Positions 1 to 6,593 of a DNA stretch of 6,658 bases are shown here, one piece after another (position 1 is the stretch's first letter; every line of letters begins with the position of its first letter). The notes below the pieces were generated by a model, which saw only the letters and a list, made by a program, of their open reading frames with translations, ran no database searches and was not told where the DNA came from. The DNA comes from Sphingobacterium sp. UBA4616 (lineage in GTDB: Bacteria > Bacteroidota > Bacteroidia > Sphingobacteriales > Sphingobacteriaceae): assembly GCA_002386525.1 (NCBI GenBank), contig DGIS01000034.1, positions 1 to 6,658 of the forward strand, given 5' to 3'. A program made the translations under genes and the position numbers.

Positions 1-153
1 TTTGTACTGCAATACTGGATGTGTCTTACACTGAAATAAGTTTACATATACTATCAATTTGCGGTAGGCTAAAAATATTTTCTACAATTTTTTCGAAAAG
101 CAATTACAATTTGTTAAATTTATATTACACTAATGTTATCAAATTGTTAAGAA

Positions 154-1353
154 TTGAGATCAAGAAAAATATATCGGGTGTTATTCACCATCATCGTATG
201 GTTGACCTGCGCTTCACAACAGCTGTGGGCGCAACATCATGATTTCGATTTTTATGACGGAAAGGTATCCATTGATGTTCCGACTTCCTTTAACATTCCA
301 TTCAAAGACAGCTTGACGATAGCGCATGTACAAAAATTCTATCAAACAGCGGATCAGACAGATTATATACAACTTGTAAACAGTTTGCTTGAATACAAAG
401 ATGAACATCATTTGAATGATTGGGTATATTATCAGTTGATTCGCCGTACCGCGCAACAGATTGCTCCGAAAGCTGAAAATTATACACGCTACACGTTATA
501 CAAATGGTTTTTAATGTGTAAATCTGGTTATGACGCCCGCTTGGCTGTTGGTAATAATCAAATCATATTTTTCATCCAGAACAAAGAAGATATTTCTGAT
601 ATTCCATTTTTTGAAATTGACGGCAAGAAATATACCTGTCTAAATTTCCATGACTACGGAAAATTGTTTCAACGAGCTGACACCTACATTCCAGTCAACA
701 TAAAGATTCCGGAAGCTATCGAAGATTTCAGTTATAAAATCACAAAATTGCCTGATTTTGTACCCGCAAACTATAAAGAAAAGCAGATCGCGTTCAATTA
801 TGGCCATAAAGCCTACCATTTTAACATCAAGTTGAATGACGATATCAGTGACCTTTTTAAAAACTATCCTGGTGTGGATTTTGAAACTTATTTCAATATT
901 CCGCTAAGCAAAGAAACCTATCAATCGCTTATTCCGGCGCTTAAGGACAATTTAAGTGGAAAGAGCCAACAGGAAGGAGTGGATTATTTAATGCGGTTTA
1001 CCCGGTATGCCTTTTTGTATGAAAATGATGAAGAGAATTTTGGAGCTGAAAAACGTCTTTCGGCTGAACAAACCCTATTAAATAAATACAGTGACTGTGA
1101 TGATCGGGTAGCCTTATTTTTTTATCTGGTGAAGGAAATTTACAATCTACCCATGATTACCCTGTTATATCCCACACATGTGACGATGGCCGTTCAATTT
1201 GAACATCCTATTGGTGACGCTATTTTGTACAATGGAAAATATTATTCGGTCTGTGAGCCTACACCACAAGCGCAAACACTAGATATAGGTCAACTATCTG
1301 AGGAGCTTAAAAATCAGTCTTATCAGATTGTCTATCATTATGAGCCCAGATAA
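154..1353 (+). CDS. Exported transglutaminase/cysteine-protease-like protein of unknown substrate
   Basis: A 399-residue protein with an export signal: basic RSRK at residues 2-5, a hydrophobic stretch at about 9-20, and likely signal peptidase I cleavage after LWA26. C19 is preceded by WLT, a poor lipobox, so a soluble periplasmic or secreted protein is more likely than a lipoprotein. The C-terminal part (about 275-375) has the order expected of a transglutaminase-like papain fold: Cys in SDCDDR (C315), His in THVTMAV (H342), and an acidic residue in VCEPT (E368, where this superfamily usually has Asp). An earlier stretch around 115-165 (MCKSGYDARLAV, then a DGKKY turn) resembles part of the same fold but lacks a full triad. 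The start is TTG; a TAA at 148-150 in the same frame excludes anything earlier, and the next option, GTG at 178, would remove the basic n-region. No Shine-Dalgarno or clear promoter is visible in 1-153. It is convergent with the small lipoprotein. No close family was recognised, so fold and triad are inferences from motifs; hydrolase, peptidase or cross-linking activity are all possible. Confidence 0.82.
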   Translation: MRSRKIYRVLFTIIVWLTCASQQLWAQHHDFDFYDGKVSIDVPTSFNIPFKDSLTIAHVQKFYQTADQTDYIQLVNSLLEYKDEHHLNDWVYYQLIRRTAQQIAPKAENYTRYTLYKWFLMCKSGYDARLAVGNNQIIFFIQNKEDISDIPFFEIDGKKYTCLNFHDYGKLFQRADTYIPVNIKIPEAIEDFSYKITKLPDFVPANYKEKQIAFNYGHKAYHFNIKLNDDISDLFKNYPGVDFETYFNIPLSKETYQSLIPALKDNLSGKSQQEGVDYLMRFTRYAFLYENDEENFGAEKRLSAEQTLLNKYSDCDDRVALFFYLVKEIYNLPMITLLYPTHVTMAVQFEHPIGDAILYNGKYYSVCEPTPQAQTLDIGQLSEELKNQSYQIVYHYEPR

Positions 1354-1377
1354 TATTACTTTTTAAATCGCAGTTCG

Positions 1378-1420
1378 ATATTGGCTTTATAGTATATGAT
1401 TTAGCTAAAATCAATATTTT
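1378..1420 (+). terminator. Weak AT-rich hairpin after the transglutaminase-like gene
   Basis: ATATTG (1378-1383) can pair with CAATAT (1412-1417). A G-U pair, one mismatch and TTTA/TAAA (1386-1389 with 1406-1409) continue the stem, which closes a 16-nt loop. TTT follows at 1418-1420. It begins about 25 bp after the + strand stop codon and could end that transcript. The stem is AT-rich and the T-run short, so chance is a real alternative. Confidence 0.25.
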
Positions 1421-1444
1421 GCTGAACAATAAATGATTCTCGAC

Positions 1445-1460
1445 AGCGCTTTTGCGCTTT
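1445..1460 (+). terminator. Short GC hairpin between the convergent genes
   Basis: AGCGC (1445-1449) and GCGCT (1454-1458) form a 5-bp stem with a TTTT loop, followed by TT then C. It abuts the stop codon of the minus-strand lipoprotein gene (stop at 1461-1463). It could be a weak terminator for + strand transcription. It is unlikely to work for the minus strand, because what follows it there (GTCGAG) is not U-rich. Confidence 0.3.
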
Positions 1461-1898
1461 CTAAAGCTTACTTATAAAATCAAGCACATCAGCATATTTA
1501 CCATCCGTACGGTTTACGGCTATTGTTACGGTGTTTTCCACGCTTCCAGATCTTACTGTGATTACATAATCCATCCCGTCTACACAACGTGCACACTCTT
1601 GGATTTTAGCATCCAATAAGTCGTAAGTTTCGACATATGACGACAGCTTTCTAAAAGTTTCTTCACTGGTTCTATAGCTTTTATCTCTTGCCGTTTGAGG
1701 ACTTCCATTAGTCTCTGCAGGATACTTTACCGCTGTATTAATTTGATCTACACTGATATTTACAAACTCACCCCAGCCAGAAATTCCTTTTATTTCGACT
1801 TTCAGCCCTGTCGTTTCTGAATCAGTTGTATTATCAGATTTCTTACAGCCCAAAAGGAGTAAAATACCCATTAAAACCAAGTAGATCGCATTTTTCAT
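1461..1898 (-). CDS. Small lipoprotein with a CARCVDG motif, function unknown
   Basis: A 145-residue protein starting at ATG (1898). A short N-terminal segment with K2 and a hydrophobic run (residues 5-16) ends in the lipobox LLGC, so C18 should be the lipidated first residue of the mature protein; KKSDNTTDSE after it is a polar linker. The remainder (about 31-145) looks like one small alpha/beta domain with strand-like stretches near 32-38 (LKVEIKG), 110-116 (YVITVRS) and 121-129 (ENTVTIAVN). The only distinctive motif is ECARCVDGMDY (101-111): C102 and C105 are the only cysteines apart from C18, and could form a disulfide or, less likely, hold a metal. The gene sits beyond the terminator of the receptor operon, with 114 bp in front of its start, so it is probably separately transcribed. 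Convergent with the + strand gene on its other side. I do not recognise the family and assign no function. Confidence 0.82.
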   Translation of the reverse strand: MKNAIYLVLMGILLLLGCKKSDNTTDSETTGLKVEIKGISGWGEFVNISVDQINTAVKYPAETNGSPQTARDKSYRTSEETFRKLSSYVETYDLLDAKIQECARCVDGMDYVITVRSGSVENTVTIAVNRTDGKYADVLDFISKL

Positions 1899-1955
1899 AT
1901 TTTAAGATTTATTTTATTTCTCTTTACAACGAATTAGCTCATACATATGCTACAA

Positions 1956-1982
1956 AAAAATCCTGCTCAAGGCAGGATTTTT
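1956..1982 (-). terminator. Strong intrinsic terminator of the receptor/beta-helix operon
   Basis: A perfect inverted repeat: the core TCCTGC (1961-1966) pairs with GCAGGA (1972-1977) around a 5-nt loop, and flanking A and T runs extend the stem to 11 bp. Read on the minus strand, the GC-rich core is followed by seven T residues (complement of 1954-1960), the textbook arrangement. It begins 31 bp after the stop codon of the beta-helix lipoprotein gene, so it ends that operon and separates it from the small lipoprotein gene downstream. Confidence 0.88.
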
Positions 1983-2012
1983 CTATCTATTTCACTATAC
2001 AATAACTTTTTT

Positions 2013-3407
2013 TTAGAAAGAAGCTCCAGTAGCAGCTACTGATGCTGATTTCAGGATGAAGTTTGGCGCTGTTAAACTATATGGGTTAACCAAAAGATTT
2101 TTAGCAGCCGCATCATCCAAGAATGTATTGTTATTTGTTGTCAAATACGTTTTTAATAAATCAACGGTAGCAAATGAAGGTATTGAACCATCGGCTATCA
2201 CAGCCCTTTCTGCCGTAAATGATTGGTAGATATTATTTTTGATCAAAGATGTTTTATCTGTCAATGCATCACCAGTTTCTTTATCACGTATATCAATTCC
2301 ATAACGCATGTTGATAAAGATTGAGTTAGCAAGGATCATCTTACTTCCTCTTCTCCACAAATTCGCGTACTCATGCTTTGCATCAACCTCTGTATTTCCT
2401 GGACCTATCAAAGTCATATTTGAGATTACGGGACGCGTTCTTGGAGAAGAATCAAAAACTTTCTCTGAATTATCGGATTCAATTCCATTTGATTGCCCCG
2501 CTTGATCCGCTAATTTCGGATCTCTAAGACCTACTAAGAATTGAAGTTTTCCTGAGTAACCATTATCGAAATCAAAGATATCATCGATATTTGCTGTAGA
2601 AACAAGGTGCTTAGCATTTACTGTACCGCCAAACCACTCAAAAGAATCATCACCAGAATAGGCCACTTGAACATATTCAACGGTTGTCTTAGAACCAACT
2701 GAACCAAACGTAACTCCGTTAATTTCATTATTGGTCGTATAAGCGATACCAGGAAATTCTACACGTACATATTTAAGAACACCTGAGTTATCGTCCGCAG
2801 CAGTCCCACCGTGGTTTCCGTATGGAGCTGTCAAGCCACCTTCGATCAGCCCCGTGCCGCCAGGGATATTGTTAGGAGCTTTACCTAAGATAATTATCCC
2901 ACCCCAATCGCCGGGAGCTCTTGTACCAGCCGGTTGATTTGAAGTAAATACAATTGGCTTTGCTGCAGTTCCTTCAGCATTTATTTTACCACCCATAGTG
3001 ACAACCAGCGTTGCTTTGGTATTTTTATCGCCTCTAATAACTGTTCCTGCAGGAATTGTTAATGTAACACCACTTTTAATATATACAAAACCTTTCAACA
3101 AATATGTTTTTGAAGCGTCTAAAGTTCTGTCCGTAGCTATTTCACCTGAAAGCTCTTCTGTAGCAGTAGAATATGCCGTTTTGTTTGGCTCATAATTAAC
3201 CCATCCAGATGTCCAGTCAGTAGTACCGAACGCTCCTTTGTAGGCTACCTTCTCAAAGAATGAATCTGCAAGTGATTCATTTGAATCACCAGGTTTAACA
3301 GGAGGATCTATTACTGCAGGATCACTCTTGCTACAGCTTGCAAATGCAGTCAATCCTGCTGCTAAAACAGCTAAAAGATTTAAGTTTAAATTCGTTTTCA
3401 TTTTCAT
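2013..3407 (-). CDS. Predicted beta-helix surface lipoprotein, partner of the TonB-dependent receptor
   Basis: A 464-residue protein from ATG at 3407 (Met at codon 3 is an alternative). The N-terminus has K2 and K4, a hydrophobic stretch (9-22) and the lipobox FASC, giving lipidated C25, then a Pro/Asp-rich linker to about 45. From about 95 to 400 the sequence is a run of short beta-strands broken by Gly/Asn turns, as in right-handed parallel beta-helices: GDWGGIIILG (166-175), LKYVRVEF (211-218), EINGVTFGSVG (228-238), VQVAYSGDDSFEWFGGTVN (245-263 region), DDIFDFDNGYSG (275-286) and SNGIESDN (306-313). I recall this pattern from Bacteroidota lipoproteins encoded next to TonB-dependent receptors, usually annotated as hypothetical. 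It lies 79 bp behind the receptor, in the same direction, with the terminator after it, so they form an operon. Inferred role: outer-membrane surface subunit that binds the substrate or caps the receptor. No pectate-lyase catalytic motif was recognised, so a polysaccharide lyase is less likely. Confidence 0.87.
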   Translation of the reverse strand: MKMKTNLNLNLLAVLAAGLTAFASCSKSDPAVIDPPVKPGDSNESLADSFFEKVAYKGAFGTTDWTSGWVNYEPNKTAYSTATEELSGEIATDRTLDASKTYLLKGFVYIKSGVTLTIPAGTVIRGDKNTKATLVVTMGGKINAEGTAAKPIVFTSNQPAGTRAPGDWGGIIILGKAPNNIPGGTGLIEGGLTAPYGNHGGTAADDNSGVLKYVRVEFPGIAYTTNNEINGVTFGSVGSKTTVEYVQVAYSGDDSFEWFGGTVNAKHLVSTANIDDIFDFDNGYSGKLQFLVGLRDPKLADQAGQSNGIESDNSEKVFDSSPRTRPVISNMTLIGPGNTEVDAKHEYANLWRRGSKMILANSIFINMRYGIDIRDKETGDALTDKTSLIKNNIYQSFTAERAVIADGSIPSFATVDLLKTYLTTNNNTFLDDAAAKNLLVNPYSLTAPNFILKSASVAATGASF

Positions 3408-3437
3408 GTTTTATTTATACAAAAAGAATAATTTAAT

Positions 3438-3480
3438 TTAACGATACAATTAACACTATGTTAAGGATTTATGAATTAAC
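3438..3480 (-). promoter_or_regulatory. Dyad and TTAAC repeats in the receptor-lipoprotein spacer
   Basis: The 79-bp spacer holds TTAAC at 3438, 3450 and 3476 and TTAAG at 3461. The centre (3450-3464) is a perfect dyad, TTAACA-CTA-TGTTAA. It could be an operator, an internal promoter region, or a weak mRNA hairpin that affects the ratio of the two proteins. The region is very AT-rich, so chance occurrence cannot be excluded. Confidence 0.25.
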
Positions 3481-3486
3481 AATATA

Positions 3487-6303
3487 CTACCAAAATTTAT
3501 AAGAAAGAGTAAGAGAAACAGTTGATCCATATTGCTCCGCTCTATTGATATTATCTGTGTTTTTATTGAATGCTGCGTTCGGATCTGATCCTTTTGGCTT
3601 TTGATAGAAATAGGCTTTATTGTTTAAAATATCACTGTAGTTTAATTTTACTTCGGCCCTAGAGTTCGCAAATTTTTGCGCCAGCTGCAAATCAAGAATA
3701 TTCCTAGAATATTCGTAAATATCAGGATCTTCCGCATTACCAATTGCCCATATTCTTGGTCCTACTCTATTATATAATAGTGTAATCGCTGTAGTATTTG
3801 GATTTTTGGTCGTATATGACAGTCCAGCATTGATTAAATAGGGCGATTGTCCTTGTAATTTTCGTTTACCGGTCGAGTTTACAGTAGTTGGAACGATAAC
3901 TTTCGAATATATATATGACCCGTTAGCGTTGATAACAAAATTATCCAATCGCTCATCAATAAATTTCAGATTCTTACGTATCTCAGCTTCCACACCAAAT
4001 ACATCTGCCGATTTTGAATTGGTATAATTGAATGAACGGCCCGAATTACCTAATTGTAATGCTTGCTCGATCGGGTTTTCAAAATACTTATAAAATGCCC
4101 CTATCGATAGTACTTCTCCAGCAGTCGGATAATATGCATACCCCAAATCAAAATTTGACGTCTTCGATTGTTTCAGATTAGGATTTCCTCTAACATTCAT
4201 ATTCTTATTAAAGTCATAAAATGGAAAGGGAGCCATCTCTCTAAACTCTTGTCTACCTACTGTCTGTGACGCCGCAAAACGAAAACTCTGTTTGCTATCC
4301 AAATTATAGATCAAATTCAGTGATGGTAATAAAGAGATTGTCGTTGTATCAACACCTACTGGATTACCATTGTCTTCACTATTCAACTTTAGATTGTATG
4401 ATTCAAGACGAGCGCCTGCTATTACCCTTAATTTCTCCATTACAATTCCATCATACATCAAATAACCAGCATTCAAAAATGCTTTCGCATCATAATGATC
4501 ACCACCATTAGTTATTTCATTCAGTATAAATCCATTTGGACGAATATTAGCTTGATCAAAAATTTTATCTTGTGGAAGTTTTAGTAAGCTCGCGTCGAAG
4601 TTTCCATTTCGAATAAATCCAATCACCCTGGCATTAAAATTTCTGTCACGTAACTGGTTGAAATAGCCTGCTTTCAATTTGTCATTTTCCGAGAACAAAC
4701 GTATTGGCAAGGTCAAATTTAAAGCTCCTCCGTAAGAATTCTCAGTCATTGTAGAGTTGAAATTACCAGCCCTGTCCGCTGTGGAGGAACTTGTAGCTGA
4801 AATTGATGCAATACCATCTTTAGAATATTCCATACGTTTGTAACCAGGTTCATCTCTATCTGTACGTCCGTAATTCAATGACCAATCTAATTTCAATTTA
4901 CTCTTCTCTAAAAGAACATGCTCACCAGACAACTGATTGGTTAAAATAGAACGTTGCAATAAATAATCCCCTGTACGATAAAATTCACTACCAGAATCAT
5001 CTTTCCCTTCTCGGAATGTAAATTGATTCTCTAAGATCCTATTGTATAAATTTTTAAATGAAATCTTATTTGATTTCCAAGAATATGAGAAATTTGCAAG
5101 AGCACCTAAATTTGTATTGTAACTATATTGATCATCATGGAATACTTCCGGCAATGATTGCCCAACATACGCTTTTTGATCGGCTTCTCTTTTTCGTTGG
5201 TCATAGCGATAAGTCAAGGAAAGAATAGTTCCGAATTTAGAATCATCTTTGAAATTTTTAGTAGAACCGTAGTTTAACTGAAAATTCGGAGTGAGTGTTG
5301 ATTTCTTCGTATCATATCCCCAATTGTTTTTAAATAATTTAGAATACTCAAAAATTTCATTTGAATTATTTTGTAAAGCTTGAAAATCTTTTGTTGAAGG
5401 GAAACTCTTAGGAATTTCACGATCACTGCTCGCAAAACCAAAAACTTCGCCTCCAGCTCTTTTTGCTGAAGTGAAATTTTTAAATGTAGATTGCGTGTTA
5501 TAAGATGTTCCAATTGATGCATCAAGGAAATTTTTCTCCGGAAAATCTTTCGTATTCACCTGAACCACACCCCCAGAGAAATCAGCAGGAATATCTGGTG
5601 TTGCAGTTTTGTTGATAATGATCGATTCAATTAAATTCGAAGGAATAATATCAAATGAAAATGCACGTTTATCTACTTCGGTATTAGGTAAAATCGCATT
5701 ATTCAACATAGCTGAATTATAGCGATCGCTCAACCCTCTTACAATAACATATTTATTATCTTGAATACTAGCACCACTTACGCGCTTAATCGCCTCAGAA
5801 GTATTTCTATCTGGGCTTCTCTTAATTTGTTCAGTCGAAATACCACTGGAAATTCTAGCACTATTCTTTTGTTGCGAGTACAAAGCATTGATCGACTCTC
5901 TTTTAAAAGTTCCTGTTACGACAACCTGATCCAATACTGTTCCCCCAGTATTATCAAGTACTACATCTAGTGTCGTAACATCTTTATCTTTTATCTCTAC
6001 ATCTGTAATTTGCTTAGTAGCAAATCCTACATAGCTAAATTCTAATGTATACTTACCCGCAGGTACTGCGGGAATATTATAATTACCAGTCACATCCGAA
6101 CTTCCCACTCTCGCCGTCCCGAGCACCTTAACTGTCACCCCTGTAATTGTTTCACCTGTTTTGACATTTGTTACTTTACCCGCCACCTTTCCACTGCCCT
6201 GTGCATAAACTGTTGTTGACGCAGCTACTGCTAGCGTTACGACAGCAGCGATTCTTTTAAGTTGTAATTGTGGTTCCAATTTATTTGTTTTTTGTTTCTG
6301 CAA
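3487..6303 (-). CDS. TonB-dependent outer-membrane receptor with carboxypeptidase-regulatory-like N-terminal domain
   Basis: A 938-residue active-transport receptor of the outer membrane, driven by TonB-ExbBD. A signal peptide (about 1-34, ending VYA-Q) is followed by a carboxypeptidase-regulatory-like domain (about 38-117: GKVAGKVTNVKTGE, then GNYNIPAVPAGKYTLEFSYVG). The TonB box is probably LDQVVVTG (124-131). The plug covers about 140-255, with KYVIVRGLSDRYNSAMLNN (184-202) and DIPADFSGGVVQVNT (237-251). The rest is the beta-barrel, including GRQEFREMAPF and VRGNPNLK near 685-715, and ends LSYKFW, the aromatic C-terminal residue needed for barrel assembly. Plug and barrel motifs resemble the group typified by TIGR01782 (TonB-Xanth-Caul) more than SusC, and no SusD gene follows. 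The start is TTG at 6303. Upstream, the frame hits TAA at 6325-6327 without an ATG or GTG; TTG at codon 9 is the main alternative and would still leave a signal peptide. First gene of an operon with the beta-helix lipoprotein. Substrate unknown. Confidence 0.93.
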   Translation of the reverse strand: MQKQKTNKLEPQLQLKRIAAVVTLAVAASTTVYAQGSGKVAGKVTNVKTGETITGVTVKVLGTARVGSSDVTGNYNIPAVPAGKYTLEFSYVGFATKQITDVEIKDKDVTTLDVVLDNTGGTVLDQVVVTGTFKRESINALYSQQKNSARISSGISTEQIKRSPDRNTSEAIKRVSGASIQDNKYVIVRGLSDRYNSAMLNNAILPNTEVDKRAFSFDIIPSNLIESIIINKTATPDIPADFSGGVVQVNTKDFPEKNFLDASIGTSYNTQSTFKNFTSAKRAGGEVFGFASSDREIPKSFPSTKDFQALQNNSNEIFEYSKLFKNNWGYDTKKSTLTPNFQLNYGSTKNFKDDSKFGTILSLTYRYDQRKREADQKAYVGQSLPEVFHDDQYSYNTNLGALANFSYSWKSNKISFKNLYNRILENQFTFREGKDDSGSEFYRTGDYLLQRSILTNQLSGEHVLLEKSKLKLDWSLNYGRTDRDEPGYKRMEYSKDGIASISATSSSTADRAGNFNSTMTENSYGGALNLTLPIRLFSENDKLKAGYFNQLRDRNFNARVIGFIRNGNFDASLLKLPQDKIFDQANIRPNGFILNEITNGGDHYDAKAFLNAGYLMYDGIVMEKLRVIAGARLESYNLKLNSEDNGNPVGVDTTTISLLPSLNLIYNLDSKQSFRFAASQTVGRQEFREMAPFPFYDFNKNMNVRGNPNLKQSKTSNFDLGYAYYPTAGEVLSIGAFYKYFENPIEQALQLGNSGRSFNYTNSKSADVFGVEAEIRKNLKFIDERLDNFVINANGSYIYSKVIVPTTVNSTGKRKLQGQSPYLINAGLSYTTKNPNTTAITLLYNRVGPRIWAIGNAEDPDIYEYSRNILDLQLAQKFANSRAEVKLNYSDILNNKAYFYQKPKGSDPNAAFNKNTDNINRAEQYGSTVSLTLSYKFW

Positions 6304-6319
6304 ATCTATTAGCAGAATA

Positions 6320-6381
6320 TTAGGTTAACATTAACAACAAATTACCATTACATCAATCCGCTGTTAATTTAATGTTACCTA
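6320..6381 (-). promoter_or_regulatory. Inverted repeat and 11-bp-spaced repeats before the receptor start
   Basis: TAGGT-T-AACATTAA (6321-6334) matches the reverse complement of TTAATGTTACCTA (6369-6381) over 13 bp with one bulged T; the repeat ends 17 nt before the TTG start. Within it, on the + strand, TTAACA (6331) and TTACCA (6342) start exactly 11 bp apart with ACAAA between, and TTAGGT starts at 6320, another 11 bp away. Such spacing is typical of sites for OmpR/PhoB-type response regulators. It could alternatively fold as a 5'-leader hairpin. No confident -33/-7 Bacteroidota promoter was found, and the region is AT-rich. Confidence 0.3.
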
Positions 6382-6467
6382 TCGTTGTTATTTTTCGATT
6401 TTCAGTAAAAAAGAGCTTTTATAGCGAATTAGCATCATATTTGAGCCTGTAATAGGGAAATGATATT

Positions 6468-6501
6468 AATGAAGTGTAAGTAAATTATTAAGCACTTCAT
6501 T
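6468..6501. repeat. 9-bp inverted repeat
   Basis: AATGAAGTG (6468-6476) is the exact reverse complement of CACTTCATT (6493-6501), with 16 nt between. No T-run follows on either strand, so it is not a standard terminator. It could be an operator or an RNA hairpin belonging to an element beyond the window. Confidence 0.35.
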
Positions 6502-6511
6502 TATTAACACA

Positions 6512-6593
6512 ATTGGTTCTTTTTATCCTTGGCATCGTTGTACAGCCCCTAGCGAGTTCACCTAAAGATCGATGATACAATAGGATAACCAAT
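6512..6593. repeat. Interrupted inverted repeat of about 17 paired bases
   Basis: Three segments pair in register: ATTGGTT (6512-6518) with AACCAAT (6587-6593), ATCCT (6525-6529) with AGGAT (6582-6586), and CATCG (6533-6537) with CGATG (6570-6574). They are interrupted by a 6-nt bulge (6519-6524) and a 3x7 internal loop, and close a loop of about 32 nt. It could be a structured RNA, a decayed repeat element, or chance. Confidence 0.25.

Noticed and set aside
21..242. + strand open frame of 73 codons at the left edge
   Set aside because: It runs into the signal-peptide region of the better-supported gene in another frame, and its product (rich in Ile, Leu and Asn from AT-rich DNA) has no recognisable feature.
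2013..3407. Calling the beta-helix protein a pectate lyase or other polysaccharide lyase
   Set aside because: The fold prediction alone does not imply catalysis; I see no recognised lyase motif, and the conserved-looking segments are Gly/Asp-rich turns.
4266..4511. + strand open frame antisense to the receptor gene
   Set aside because: It lies wholly inside the strongly supported receptor gene and has no domain or context; the same applies to the antisense frames near 2308, 2998 and 5761 and the shifted frame at 5274-5525.
3487..6303. Calling the receptor a SusC/RagA family protein
   Set aside because: The plug and barrel motifs fit the broader TonB-dependent receptor group better, and no SusD-like gene accompanies it.
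6301..6308. TAGATTTG on the minus strand, a match to the Bacteroidota -7 element TAnnTTTG
   Set aside because: It overlaps the TTG start codon, and the nearest TTG that could be a -33 element is 26 or more bases away rather than about 19-21. It would only make sense if translation began at TTG codon 9.
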